Assembly: GCF_014192335.1 (NCBI RefSeq)
Contig: NZ_JACHXU010000017.1
Coordinates: 62,001-126,000 of the forward strand
Direction: 5' to 3'
Length of the DNA: 64,000 nucleotides
From: Aporhodopirellula rubra
GTDB taxonomy: Bacteria > Planctomycetota > Planctomycetia > Pirellulales > Pirellulaceae
In this document: piece after piece, positions 45,639 through 55,182 of the stretch
Layout of the letters: each line of letters opens with the position of its first letter
How positions within the stretch are numbered: position 1 is the first letter of the stretch
Program-made: the position numbers and the translations under genes
Notes under the pieces: model-generated
Database searches by the model: none
The model's input: only the letters and a program-made list of their open reading frames with translations
What the model was told of the DNA's origin: nothing

Positions 45639-46490
45639 ATGTCCCCACGCCGTTATCAGGTCATTCTCGCGACTCTCTTGATGTGGGGGCCGACGGCAAT
45701 TGCGGAAACGTGGCGACCGTTGCTCGATAAGGAACTATCCAATTTTGAAATTTGGATGGGTGTTCCTCATGAAAGTGTGACGGGGCTACCGGAGGGGACG
45801 TACCAGTCTAAGAAGACGACCGGTGGCACGCCGATGGGACTCAATAACGATGTCAAGAACGTTTTCTCGGTTACCGAGGTTGATGGCGAACCTGTTCTCC
45901 ACATCACGGGCGAGATCTATGGTGGGCTGACGACGCTCGAACAGTTTGAAAACTATCACTTCAGCACGCAATTCCGTTGGGGTGAGAAGAAGTGGGAACC
46001 TCGACTGCAAGGTTTGCGGGACAGCGGCATTCTCTATCATTGCACGGGAGAACATGGATCGTTCTGGAAAGTTTGGATGTCTTCCATTGAGTACCAAGTC
46101 CAAGAAACAGACCTGGGTGACCTGTTCGCTCTCGCCGGTACTTCGGCACACGTTCGAGTTTCCGGTCGGAGATACGATCCCAAGAGCGCCGTGTATCTAG
46201 AAAAGGGCAACGCCCTCTCCTGTGCCGAGCCCGATGCTCCTCACGGTGAATGGAATCATCTTGAAATCCATGCCGTTGGAACCACCTCCGTGCACGTTGC
46301 CAACGGTGTTGTTTTGATGGTTCTCGAGAATTTGAAAATCCGAGAGAAACCTTTGTCACGAGGCCAGATCCAAATTCAGAGCGAAGCAGCAGAGTGTGAG
46401 TATAAAGACATCAAAATCCGATCGATTAGTGACTTCCCGGCCGACATCAAGTCCCAAATGAGACTTCGCGATTCAGACATTGCGTCGTAA
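45639..46490 (+). CDS. Exported DUF1080 (3-keto-disaccharide hydrolase-type) protein
   Basis: 283 residues from the ATG at 45639, with GGAA nearby (an ATG at 45624 adds five residues). A signal peptide ends near TAIAE, then WRPLLDKELSNFEIWMG opens the LamG-like DUF1080 fold. Typical features: YHFSTQFRWGEKKW, RDSGILYHC, WMSSIEYQVQE, HGEWNHLEIHAVGTTSVHVANGVVL and GQIQIQSEAAECEYKDIKIR. Some DUF1080 proteins are 3-keto-glycoside hydrolases, but others bind carbohydrate, and this copy's role is not shown. The family is frequent beside sulfatases in planctomycetes. Confidence 0.9.
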   Translation: MSPRRYQVILATLLMWGPTAIAETWRPLLDKELSNFEIWMGVPHESVTGLPEGTYQSKKTTGGTPMGLNNDVKNVFSVTEVDGEPVLHITGEIYGGLTTLEQFENYHFSTQFRWGEKKWEPRLQGLRDSGILYHCTGEHGSFWKVWMSSIEYQVQETDLGDLFALAGTSAHVRVSGRRYDPKSAVYLEKGNALSCAEPDAPHGEWNHLEIHAVGTTSVHVANGVVLMVLENLKIREKPLSRGQIQIQSEAAECEYKDIKIRSISDFPADIKSQMRLRDSDIAS

Positions 46491-46575
46491 CCCTTTTGCC
46501 TGAATCCTTTCGCCGTATTTAGCTGTCGAATTCTGTGACACGTTCTGCTTAAAACTTTGTTCCTTGGGAGACGTC

Positions 46576-47529
46576 ATGAACGTCCGATTCGCTTTTGTTG
46601 TTGTGCTTATGCTCGCCACGCACGTGTTAGGTTTGGCCGCCGATGGCATTGGCCAAGAGCGAGCGGTTGCAAAACCGACCGGAAAGGTGCGACCTGACAT
46701 GACGGAAGGTGTGATCAGTGAAGGATCGATCATCTTCACGTATGTTGATGAAAAACACCGACGACGTTTGACACTCGATCTTTATCGTCCCGAAGTCGCG
46801 AGTGAACCGTCACCGGCCATCGTGATGTATTTCGGCGGTGGATGGCAGAATGGTCGACCTGGCCTATTCGCGCCGCTGGCCCAGGCACTCGCTCAGCGAG
46901 GATACGTATGTGTGGTGCCTGAATACCGCCTGTCGGGTGAGGTCCCTTTTCCCGCTGCTGTGCATGATGCGAAGGCGGCGGTTCGGTGGACCCGCAAATT
47001 CGCCAAGAGGTTCAATATCGATCCGCAGCGTATCGCATGCCTCGGTGGATCGGCCGGTGGGCATCTGTCGGGGTTTGTCGCCGCGACGAACGGTTCGCAG
47101 GACTACGAAGGCGACGGCGACCATCGCGAAGTGTCGTCGGAGGTTCAGGCATCGGTCGTGATGTGTGGACCGATGAATCTTTTAGATTCGGACACCGTCG
47201 ATCGTGTCGAGAAGGCGGCGAAGGAACCTTCGGGACACGCCATTATCGATTTCCTGCAGGGTGAGACTCCATCGTCCAACAAGTCCTTGTATCGGCAGGC
47301 GTCACCGGTCACCCATGCCGGTCCACACGTTCCTCCGATGTTGTTTATCGATGGCGAGTTTGATAACCCGCGAGCCCGATACATCGAATTCTGGAAGATA
47401 CTCGACCGTCATGACATTCCTCATGAGTTTGTCATGATGCCGGACGCGCCGCATCCGTTTTGGGGCAACCACCGTTGGTTCATGTCAACGGTCGATGCCA
47501 TCGATAACTTTTTGAAGAAGCATATTTAG
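46576..47529 (+). CDS. Exported alpha/beta-hydrolase esterase (BD-FAE-like)
   Basis: 317 residues from the ATG at 46576, with GGGAG five bases upstream; signal peptide MNVRFAFVVVLMLATHVLGLA. Oxyanion region IVMYFGGGWQNGRP, nucleophile Ser in ACLGGSAGGHLSG, Asp in MLFIDGEFDNPRA and His in PDAPHPFWGNH. This is the bacterial feruloyl/acetyl esterase pattern. It likely removes acyl groups from glycan. It is 86 bases downstream of the DUF1080 gene on the same strand and converges with the first GH95 gene. Confidence 0.88.
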   Translation: MNVRFAFVVVLMLATHVLGLAADGIGQERAVAKPTGKVRPDMTEGVISEGSIIFTYVDEKHRRRLTLDLYRPEVASEPSPAIVMYFGGGWQNGRPGLFAPLAQALAQRGYVCVVPEYRLSGEVPFPAAVHDAKAAVRWTRKFAKRFNIDPQRIACLGGSAGGHLSGFVAATNGSQDYEGDGDHREVSSEVQASVVMCGPMNLLDSDTVDRVEKAAKEPSGHAIIDFLQGETPSSNKSLYRQASPVTHAGPHVPPMLFIDGEFDNPRARYIEFWKILDRHDIPHEFVMMPDAPHPFWGNHRWFMSTVDAIDNFLKKHI

Positions 47530-47630
47530 GCGCAAGGGCAGTTCAATACAGCCATAGTGGCAGATAACGGAAACCTCCCGTCATCCGCCTGACGTACCTC
47601 TTCACATTGCCAAACCCGTGGAGTCGAATT

Positions 47631-50009
47631 TTAATTCTCATTCCAAGTCCAGGTCTCTCCCGCAGCGAGATCGACCTCACGAGTTTCAGAACCATGCCGA
47701 ACGACAAGCGGGTTGCCTTTGAGGGAATGAATGGTCGCTTCCGCTAATTTGCCGTCTTGCCAATGAACGTCGACTTCGAAGGCCCCACGTGCTCGCAATC
47801 CTTTTACCAATCCCGTCGGCCATGCATTGGGGAGAGCGGGTAGGAGGTGAAGTTCACCGGCGTGGCTTTGCAGCAGCATCTCTGCGATCGCCGCTGTTCC
47901 ACCGAAGTTACCATCAATTTGAAACGGTGGATGCGTATCGAATAGGTTTGGTAGCGTGCCGTTGCGCAGCAGTGTTTCGAGCAATTGATGGGCGCGGTCA
48001 CCGTCGTGGAAGCGTGCCCAGAAATTCACTTTCCACGCCATGCTCCACCCCGTGCTCTTGTCGCCTCTGGCTTCGAGAGTCTTCCGTGCAGCCGCGAAAA
48101 GATCCGGTGTGCTGTAGCGGGTGATTTGTTGTCCCGGGTGCACGCCGTAGAGGTGGGACACGTGTCGGTGCTTGGGATCTTTTTCACCATAGTCTTCAAC
48201 CCATTCCTGTAACCTTCCCGTTTTGGGACTGATTTGCAACGGTTGAAGTTGATTCAGTGCCGCTTCGACTTCGTTTCGAAATTCGGTGTCAAAGTCTCTG
48301 TCGGGTCCGAGCACGGCGTTGGCTTCGAGCACGTTCGAAAACAGATCATGGACGATCTGCAAATCCATCGTAGCGGCGTAGGTGAACTGGGACGCGGTGC
48401 CGTCGGCTTTGATGAAAGTGTTTTCAGGAGAGTGTGACGGGTTGGTGACCAGATTGCCTGCCGCGGGCGTTCCGGCGGGGGCCTCGACGAGAAAGTCCAA
48501 GATGAATTGCGCTGCTCCACGCATCAGGGGATAGCCGCGTGTTTCGAGGAACTCACGGTCTCCGCTGAACCGGTAGTATTCCATCAGGTCGCGAGTCGCC
48601 CATGCGGCACCCATCGGCCAGACGCCCCAAACTCCATCGGCAGGTGTCGTTGCGCCAAAGAGATCGGACAAGTGATGGACGACCCATCCTTCGGCGCCAT
48701 AATGCTTCTGCGCCGTTTCGGTTCCGTACGGGACGAGGCTTTCTAAGTAGTCGAAATACGGCAGATGGCATTCTGCGAGATTGGCGACCTGCGCAGGCCA
48801 ATAGTTCATCTGAAAGTTGATGTTGAAATGGTAGTCGCTGTTCCATGCGGCTTTGTAGTTTTGGCACCACTTGCCTTGCAAGTTTGCAGGCAGAAAACCG
48901 TCTCGGGAACTTCCGATCAGCAGATAGCGGCCGAATTGAAAATAGAGTGCTTCGAGTTGGGGATCGTTGCCACCTTTCTTGACGGCACGTAAACGCTCGT
49001 CCGTCGGCAATTTGACGGCATCCGTTGTGCCGAGGTCCAATTGAACCCGGTTGAATAGTTGTTGATGATCGGCGATGTGGTCGGAACGCAATTGCGCATA
49101 GGTCTTGGTCGAGGCTGCCTTCAATGCGGTCTCGCAACGCTGCGTCGCGTTACCGGAAAGGTCCTTCGCGTCGATGTAACTGGTGGCTCCCACTAGCAGC
49201 ATGGTGACTTCGTCGGCGTTTTCGACAACGAGTTTCGCGTCCTCGTTCGAGACGGTGCCGCCGCTGACCATCGGTTCCAGTTGGGCCTCGTAGTTCACAC
49301 CGAGTTTGCCCCGCATGATCAGGCGGTTGTTCGGTCCTGACTCCGTCGTGGCATCGCGGCGATCGAATTGCGCCGTGAAATTGATCTGTCCGGGTTGGTC
49401 GGCACTCATGTGAATGACGATCGCCTGGTCAGGGAAGCTGACAAAGACTTCTCGCGTGTAGGTCACTTCGCCGACCGTGTATCGGGTGCGGGTAACACCA
49501 GTAGTCAGGTCGAGGTCTCGTCGATACCCAGAGACCGTTTCGACGTCGGGCATGTCGAGCAGGAGGTCGCCTAGTGTTTGATAAGAATCAACTTTCATAG
49601 GGATGCCCAGCATTGTTTTGCCGGCCAATTTTGTGGCCTCGCTGTTCTTGTTTCCAAAAAGCAGTTTTTGAACAACAGGAAGTGCATCAAGTGCTTCGGG
49701 ATTATGCCGGTCGATGTATTCGCCGTCCCAAACCGTCTCTTCATTGAATTGAATCCGTTCGCGATTCACTCCACCGAAGACCATCGCTGCGAGACGACCG
49801 TTGCCGACGGGGAGGGCTTCGGTTTCCCATTTGGTGGCGGGTTTTCGGTACCAAAGAGTTAACGGTTCGGCGGGAGGGGTGGCATCGTTCGTGAATTGAG
49901 ACGATGCGGTTGGATTGTTCGACTCGTCCATCGTATGCCGAGCCGCAAACGCGAGCGGCGCGGTGACGGTCCAGCCGAGAATGAGAATGGTAATGATGGT
50001 TTTATACAT
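47631..50009 (-). CDS. GH95-family alpha-L-fucosidase (copy 1, canonical)
   Basis: 792 residues with a signal peptide ([22 protein letters not shown]). GH95 landmarks in order: [26 protein letters not shown] near residue 394 with the two catalytic-site Asn; SHSPENTF with the presumed acid Glu near 525; [13 protein letters not shown] near 615; and QIDGNFGG near 698 with the catalytic Asp. These match residues of the inverting 1,2-alpha-L-fucosidase AfcA. It cleaves terminal alpha-1,2-fucose (some members act on L-galactose). A sulfatase gene lies 184 bases upstream on the same strand. Confidence 0.95.
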   Translation of the reverse strand: MYKTIITILILGWTVTAPLAFAARHTMDESNNPTASSQFTNDATPPAEPLTLWYRKPATKWETEALPVGNGRLAAMVFGGVNRERIQFNEETVWDGEYIDRHNPEALDALPVVQKLLFGNKNSEATKLAGKTMLGIPMKVDSYQTLGDLLLDMPDVETVSGYRRDLDLTTGVTRTRYTVGEVTYTREVFVSFPDQAIVIHMSADQPGQINFTAQFDRRDATTESGPNNRLIMRGKLGVNYEAQLEPMVSGGTVSNEDAKLVVENADEVTMLLVGATSYIDAKDLSGNATQRCETALKAASTKTYAQLRSDHIADHQQLFNRVQLDLGTTDAVKLPTDERLRAVKKGGNDPQLEALYFQFGRYLLIGSSRDGFLPANLQGKWCQNYKAAWNSDYHFNINFQMNYWPAQVANLAECHLPYFDYLESLVPYGTETAQKHYGAEGWVVHHLSDLFGATTPADGVWGVWPMGAAWATRDLMEYYRFSGDREFLETRGYPLMRGAAQFILDFLVEAPAGTPAAGNLVTNPSHSPENTFIKADGTASQFTYAATMDLQIVHDLFSNVLEANAVLGPDRDFDTEFRNEVEAALNQLQPLQISPKTGRLQEWVEDYGEKDPKHRHVSHLYGVHPGQQITRYSTPDLFAAARKTLEARGDKSTGWSMAWKVNFWARFHDGDRAHQLLETLLRNGTLPNLFDTHPPFQIDGNFGGTAAIAEMLLQSHAGELHLLPALPNAWPTGLVKGLRARGAFEVDVHWQDGKLAEATIHSLKGNPLVVRHGSETREVDLAAGETWTWNEN

Positions 50010-50193
50010 TCGATTGTCTAAATGTGGGGAGTTTCAGCTATTGAAATACGAGATGATTGATGAGTCGACGAGTCTGTCAGAGGCAACGTGCGAGGAGCAC
50101 GAGTGGAACGATTCAATGGTATGGAGCGTCGTGGCACGGTCTCTCGTCGGGCTTTGGAGCAACGTGATTGACGGATGCGAAAAGCATCGCTGG

Positions 50194-51603
50194 TCACCCC
50201 TTTTCGCTAGGGTTGATTAGGCCATGGGGGCGTTGATCGGATCCGGTTGTGTCCACGTCGCCGAGTTCGTTGCGAGCGTGAGCGGCCTGTTTGATGAGTT
50301 CAGATGCGATTTCAGGATGCAGTGAATAAACATTCGTTTTTTCACCGACGTCAGCATCCAAATTGAACAGCATTGGTTTTTTGAATGAGAGATTGATCTT
50401 CTTCGGATTTCCGCCGCTCTTCCTGGCCCAGTACGGTTGATCCTCGAGGGAACGCGGCAGGTGCAACTTCCATTTTCCTTTGCGCACCGCCTGCAGGTTT
50501 AAGCCGTTGTAGTAGTAGAACGTTTCGTGCGGGCTTTGGTCGGATTGGCCGGTCAGGAGATCAATGATGTTTTTTCCGTCGATGGTTCGATCGTTCGGTG
50601 GTGAGACGTTTGCGAGATCGCAAAACAGTGGCAGCAGATCCATGCTGGAGATCATTGCGTCGGACACTCGGCCAGCGGGAATGCGTCCGGGCCAATGGAA
50701 AATCCCGGGGACTCGGTGTCCGCCTTCCATGGTGACGTACTTGCCTCCGCTCAAGGGCTTTGCCGAGCCGTTAACGGCGGGCCCGTTGTCTGACATGAAC
50801 ACGATCAGTGTGTTGTTCGCGAGTCCAGCTTTCTCGACTGCCTCCCGAACCCGGCCGACACTATGGTCGAGTTCCAAGATGAAATCCCGATAGGCCGATG
50901 CACGGCCTTTACCCGACGCGCCTCGGAATGCGGGACTCGGTAGGATCGGAGCGTGTGCGATGTGATGTGCGAAATAGATGAAGAAAGGTTTGTCTTGTGG
51001 TTTCTGAATGAACTCCACGACCTCGTCGGTGTAGAGCGAGGTTACCTTTTCAAATTCGATTTCAGTTTCCTGGACATCGTGATCCCGGTAGAGCGTGTCC
51101 GCATCCTCGAGACGGTCTGTATAATTGCTGTGCAACCCAAGGTATTCGTCGAACCCGGCGTCAAGAGGATGAGAGCCGTCGACGTGAAAGCCGAGGTGCC
51201 ACTTCCCCACCATCTTGTTGTAGTAACCGGCGGTTTTGAGTAGTTCAGCGATAGTCAGTTCATCAGGAGCGATCCCGTACCGCTCGTACTTGGGCGTGTT
51301 GTGTCGCGAAATCGGATGCCCGCATCGCATCGGGTAGCGGCCGGTCATTAACGCCGCCCGGGAAGGTCCACAGACGTTCGCCGCCACCTGACAATCAGTT
51401 GAGCGAAATCCATCACGCGCGAGTAGGTCGATTTCCGTGGTTTTGACTTGCGATCCATAGCAACCTAAATCGCCATACCCGACATCATCAGCAAAAATCA
51501 GAATGATGTTCGGATGTCCGGGGAGATTGTCCGCATCTGCCCGGTTCACGGCAGCGATGGTTACCAGCAGGCCGATGACGATCGTTAACGCTTTCGATTT
51601 CAT
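50194..51603 (-). CDS. Formylglycine sulfatase (arylsulfatase A type)
   Basis: 469 residues with a signal peptide (MKSKALTIVIGLLVTIAAV). The calcium-binding opening PNIILIFADDVGYGDLGCYG and active-site Cys78 in VCGPSRAALMTGRYP fit the C-x-P-S-R motif oxidised by formylglycine-generating enzyme. Further hallmarks are MVGKWHLGFH and FMSDNGPAVNGS. It removes sulfate esters from a glycan or small molecule. The FGE gene needed for maturation is not in the window. Confidence 0.95.
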   Translation of the reverse strand: MKSKALTIVIGLLVTIAAVNRADADNLPGHPNIILIFADDVGYGDLGCYGSQVKTTEIDLLARDGFRSTDCQVAANVCGPSRAALMTGRYPMRCGHPISRHNTPKYERYGIAPDELTIAELLKTAGYYNKMVGKWHLGFHVDGSHPLDAGFDEYLGLHSNYTDRLEDADTLYRDHDVQETEIEFEKVTSLYTDEVVEFIQKPQDKPFFIYFAHHIAHAPILPSPAFRGASGKGRASAYRDFILELDHSVGRVREAVEKAGLANNTLIVFMSDNGPAVNGSAKPLSGGKYVTMEGGHRVPGIFHWPGRIPAGRVSDAMISSMDLLPLFCDLANVSPPNDRTIDGKNIIDLLTGQSDQSPHETFYYYNGLNLQAVRKGKWKLHLPRSLEDQPYWARKSGGNPKKINLSFKKPMLFNLDADVGEKTNVYSLHPEIASELIKQAAHARNELGDVDTTGSDQRPHGLINPSEKG

Positions 51604-51949
51604 GGTACTTATTCGGGACGATTGATTGATGGGAGATGCAGGCTGTTCGTCTGGTCGCTGTCAGCAGTTTTTGTAAAAGACGTAGGTTTCAAGGTTGCTG
51701 CGTTCGCCAGAACGTGGTCTACCTTCTGACAAGATTGGCTATAGAAATGGAAGTGCCGAAGGTCTTGCGAGGTGCTGGTTGAGAGTCTTGTGAAACGTTG
51801 CGAACAAAGCCTTTAAAGTACTGCGTTACCGGAAAAGGTGTCGTGACGAAATTTTCGTGTTGGTTGTTGGTTGTTGGTTGTTGGTTGTTGGTTGTTGGTT
51901 TGAGGTTGGAGGTTGGAGGTTGGAGTTGGAGTTGGATGGGATGCTGTTT
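51604..51949. other. 346-base gap containing G/T-rich tandem repeats
   Basis: Between two sulfatase genes on the - strand. No gene is seen. The right half is dominated by the repeat at 51860-51935. Just before it, ACGAAATTTTCGT (51847-51859) is a short inverted repeat. Confidence 0.5.
51860..51935. repeat. GT-rich tandem repeat array
   Basis: About five and a half copies of the 7-mer TGGTTGT change into GGTTGGA (three copies) and GTTGGA (two copies). The strand is almost free of C. Runs of GG separated by TT could form G-quadruplex structure on the + strand. It lies 15 bases beyond the stop codon of the sulfatase at 51950-53509. Confidence 0.85.
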
Positions 51950-53509
51950 TCACTTCGTGTCATCCTCTTTCGCTAACGTGAGTGCGGTCGCCTTTTGCAC
52001 TCGTCCCGCGGGGCGAGTGTTAGTTTTGAGTTGTTCGTTCAATTCGTTCGCGTACGAGAGAAGTCGGTTTGCAACTTCGGGAAACTCATCTAGCCGGTTG
52101 TCGCTTTCGCCCATGTCGGTATCGACGTTGTAGAGGGCGGTGACGGGAGAGCTCGAACCCATGCCACGTTTCGCTTTTCGCTCGCGACCGTTGCTTTGCG
52201 ATTTGCCGATGTGCAGTTTCCACTTGCCCGACCGCACGGCCTCCAATCGATCGCCTTTAAAATAAAAGAACGCTTCGTGTGGACTGGCGTCCTGTCCCGC
52301 GAGGACCGGCCAAATGTTTTTGCCGTCGATGACTCGGTCGGTCGCGGGTTTCGCTCCGGAAAGCTTTGCAAACGTCGGCAGCAGATCCATGGCGGTCAAC
52401 AGTTCGTTGCTGGATGTATCAGCGGGAATCTGTTTTGGCCAGCGAACCACCGCTGGAACTCGCATTCCGCCTTCATAGGAACTTCCCTTTGCACCCGTCA
52501 GTGGCGTCGCCTTGCCGATCGATGGGCCGTTGTCCGAAGTGAAAATGACCAAGGTGTTTTCGTCCAGGCCATTCGTCTTGAGTGCATCGAGAATTTCCCC
52601 GACTGACCAATCGATTTCACTGATCGCGTAGTTGTAGATCTTGTCACGTGTGAAGTAATCGACGCCGCTCTCTTCTTTCAGTTTTTCGCGAATCGAATCT
52701 GGGACCGTCGCCATGAATCGTGGTGACATATGAATCGGACGATGGGGTATCGGATGCGGCACATAGAGGAAAAACGGATCGTTTTTATGTCGGGCGATAA
52801 AGTCAACGGCGCGCTCGGTGATCCGTTTCGTCAGGTAATCCGCATTGGGATTGAGTTCAATCACCGTCTCCATTTCCATTAATGGTAAAGGCGGGAAATT
52901 GTGTCGTTTGTTGGTGTGGAACGGATGGATGTCGTGGCTGTAGGGAAGTCCGAAGAACTCGTTAAATCCCTGACGAGTGGGCAAAAACTCTGGCTGATCG
53001 CCGAGGTGCCACTTGCCAAAAATGCCAGTCGTGTAGCCTACCGCTTTAAGCGTCTCAGCGATCGTGACTTCATTAGGATTTAAACCACGGTTGTCGGCGG
53101 CAAGGAACACACCGTTGGCCAGCCCAACCCGTTTTGGATAGCAACCCGTCATCAGCGCCGCGCGAGAGGGCGTGCAAACCGACCCCGCAACGTAGAAACT
53201 GGTTAACTTCATGCCTTCGGTCGCCATCTGGTCGATGCGCGGTGTGTGAACATGTTGCCCGCCGAAACAACCGAGGTCTGCGTATCCCTGGTCATCGGTG
53301 AGGATGACGACAAAGTTGGGTTTCGTTGATTCAGCGACCGCATGCGTGCTCGTAGAATTCCACGAACAGAACGCGATCAAATACGCAATGAGCAAACGGC
53401 ACAGATGCATGGCACAAACGGTTGCCAATCGACGGCAACGAAAACGCGAAACGTGTTGATGAGACGAGCGATGAGCTTTGATCTCCTTGATCACAGGGGA
53501 CTTTCTCAT
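51950..53509 (-). CDS. Formylglycine sulfatase
   Basis: 519 residues if started at 53509, where ATGA overlaps the stop of the esterase gene; the ATG at 53410 (486 residues) gives a tidier signal peptide (MHLCRLLIAYLIAFCSW). Signature: PNFVVILTDDQGYADLGCFG, Cys112 (or 79) in SVCTPSRAALMTG, GIFGKWHLGD, and FTSDNGPSIGKATPL. The C-terminal part is very similar to the sulfatase at 63125-64000 (for example LEAVRSGKWKLH), so they are paralogues. It acts on sulfated glycan outside the cytoplasm. Confidence 0.94.
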   Translation of the reverse strand: MRKSPVIKEIKAHRSSHQHVSRFRCRRLATVCAMHLCRLLIAYLIAFCSWNSTSTHAVAESTKPNFVVILTDDQGYADLGCFGGQHVHTPRIDQMATEGMKLTSFYVAGSVCTPSRAALMTGCYPKRVGLANGVFLAADNRGLNPNEVTIAETLKAVGYTTGIFGKWHLGDQPEFLPTRQGFNEFFGLPYSHDIHPFHTNKRHNFPPLPLMEMETVIELNPNADYLTKRITERAVDFIARHKNDPFFLYVPHPIPHRPIHMSPRFMATVPDSIREKLKEESGVDYFTRDKIYNYAISEIDWSVGEILDALKTNGLDENTLVIFTSDNGPSIGKATPLTGAKGSSYEGGMRVPAVVRWPKQIPADTSSNELLTAMDLLPTFAKLSGAKPATDRVIDGKNIWPVLAGQDASPHEAFFYFKGDRLEAVRSGKWKLHIGKSQSNGRERKAKRGMGSSSPVTALYNVDTDMGESDNRLDEFPEVANRLLSYANELNEQLKTNTRPAGRVQKATALTLAKEDDTK

Positions 53510-55026
53510 GGCTCGAAACGATCTGTTCGGAATGGAAGGGCTGGCAAATTGGCCCCGTTGACTAAGTTGACCTTCGGTTTTCCGGCGAAGGCATAGCGGA
53601 CGTAGAGGGGGGCGGGCACTTCAGACGAACGCAATACAACTGATTGGCCTTTTAACGTGGCGTCGGCCTTCACCCATCGGGCGGATTGATCTGCAATCCA
53701 GAAAGCGGTTGGGGACTTTCCGTCGATCGTTTTCAGTCCTTGAGCGTGATCGAAATGGACGATTAGATGATCACCGCTGCGTAGGACGCGATTTAACTCG
53801 GGGCCCTGCGCCTCGATTTCGTGTCCTAAGGTGTCCCGAGCGGCCAACAACGCTAAACGCTCGCCGACGGGCAGTTTGTCTTTGGGGTGGATGTTCGTTA
53901 AGTGTCCTAAGTCGATGGTGTTTGCGACGGAGGTGTGCGGGAGTTCGAGTGTTTTCAATTGCGATTCACGCATCCAGGCCCACGAGTGAGCGATCGGGCT
54001 CTCGGGGCCGCCTTCCGGACCTCCCTTTGCTGTTTTTCCGAATCCAGGCAGCATCACGATGAGGAAGTGCAGGTCATCGCGTCCCCACTCTTCACGATAG
54101 CGTTCGATCCATCCTTTGAGTGTTGCTTCGTACTGCAGCATTCCCTCCAACGAACCGGAGTTCGATTCCCCTTGGTACCATGCGATTCCGCGGCAGGCGT
54201 AGGGGGCGAGGGGGTGCATCATCGCGTTGTAGAGAAGGTTGGGTTGTCGGCGTAGAAAGATGTCGTCCTTTCGGCTCCAGGGCTTCGGGCCGTTGAGAAG
54301 GTTCGTGATCCGTTTACGATTTTCTTCATCGCGATCGAACGTCGTCATGATCTCTTTGAAGTGAGGTAGCCGTTCGGTCATGTCTCGCGGCGTCCATCCT
54401 TCGAGCGATGAACTTCCCCAACTCGTTTGGATGATACCGACGGGAACATCGGCAGCATCTTGCAAAAAGTACGCAAACGCAAACGCGACAGCACTGGCGG
54501 GATGCTGTTCCATCCATTCCCCCGAACACGAGTCCTGTTCCTCAAAGGCCACGGATTGCTTGACCGTGAATCGTCGAATGTTCATTGCTTTAGGCACCAG
54601 TGCTTTGATCTCGGGAATAGAGTCGCCGCCCATTTGCATGTTTGACTGGCCCGAGCAGATCCAAACCTCGCCAATGACCACGTCGTCGAAGGTCAGCTGA
54701 GATTTTGTGTCAGAAATTTGAAGTGTTTTTGGGGTAGCGCTACCCGGCATGGCGTCCAGTTCGATTTGCCACGTTCCGTCGTCGGTGGCAATGGACGATT
54801 TTTTCTGTCCGGCGAACTCGACAGTAATGGTGTTTCCCGCATCTGCGGTTCCCCAGACTGGCACCGCCATGTCGCGTTGCAGCACTGCGTGATCGGTAAA
54901 GGGTGAAGCTACTGTTAGCTCAGCCGACGAGATTGCCGGAGACAGGGTGACAGTCAATGCCAGTGCAATGGAGGCCGTCTTCATTACGTTTCTGAGGTTG
55001 ATATACATGCTCGATTGCGTCTTCAT
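53506..55026 (-). CDS. SGNH-family O-acetylesterase (sialate O-acetylesterase-like)
   Basis: 506 residues; alternative starts at 55008 and 54984 (MKTASIALALTVTLSPAISSA is a classic signal peptide). SASA/SGNH motifs: WICSGQSNMQMG with the nucleophile Ser, IIQTSWGSSSLEGW, GIAWYQGESN and the His in NIHPKDKLPVG. Members remove acetyl esters from sugars, and in plant or algal glycan loci act on acetylated polymers. The N-terminal beta domain (PFTDHAVLQRDMAVPVWGTA) and C-terminal beta domain flank the hydrolase. Overlaps the downstream sulfatase gene by four bases. Confidence 0.93.
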   Translation of the reverse strand: MKTQSSMYINLRNVMKTASIALALTVTLSPAISSAELTVASPFTDHAVLQRDMAVPVWGTADAGNTITVEFAGQKKSSIATDDGTWQIELDAMPGSATPKTLQISDTKSQLTFDDVVIGEVWICSGQSNMQMGGDSIPEIKALVPKAMNIRRFTVKQSVAFEEQDSCSGEWMEQHPASAVAFAFAYFLQDAADVPVGIIQTSWGSSSLEGWTPRDMTERLPHFKEIMTTFDRDEENRKRITNLLNGPKPWSRKDDIFLRRQPNLLYNAMMHPLAPYACRGIAWYQGESNSGSLEGMLQYEATLKGWIERYREEWGRDDLHFLIVMLPGFGKTAKGGPEGGPESPIAHSWAWMRESQLKTLELPHTSVANTIDLGHLTNIHPKDKLPVGERLALLAARDTLGHEIEAQGPELNRVLRSGDHLIVHFDHAQGLKTIDGKSPTAFWIADQSARWVKADATLKGQSVVLRSSEVPAPLYVRYAFAGKPKVNLVNGANLPALPFRTDRFEP

Positions 55027-55182
55027 ACGGGGTGTTGCGTTTGGAGGGGATTTGGTTTGAGTTGGATCTGTTGAGCTGAAAGATTACTGGTATGACGATC
55101 TCGGCCGTTCTGATTTACTAAGCGGTTCTGATTTGCAAAACGTTGGCCCACGTGTTGACGTTTCGTTGATGGTTGGCCGCGT

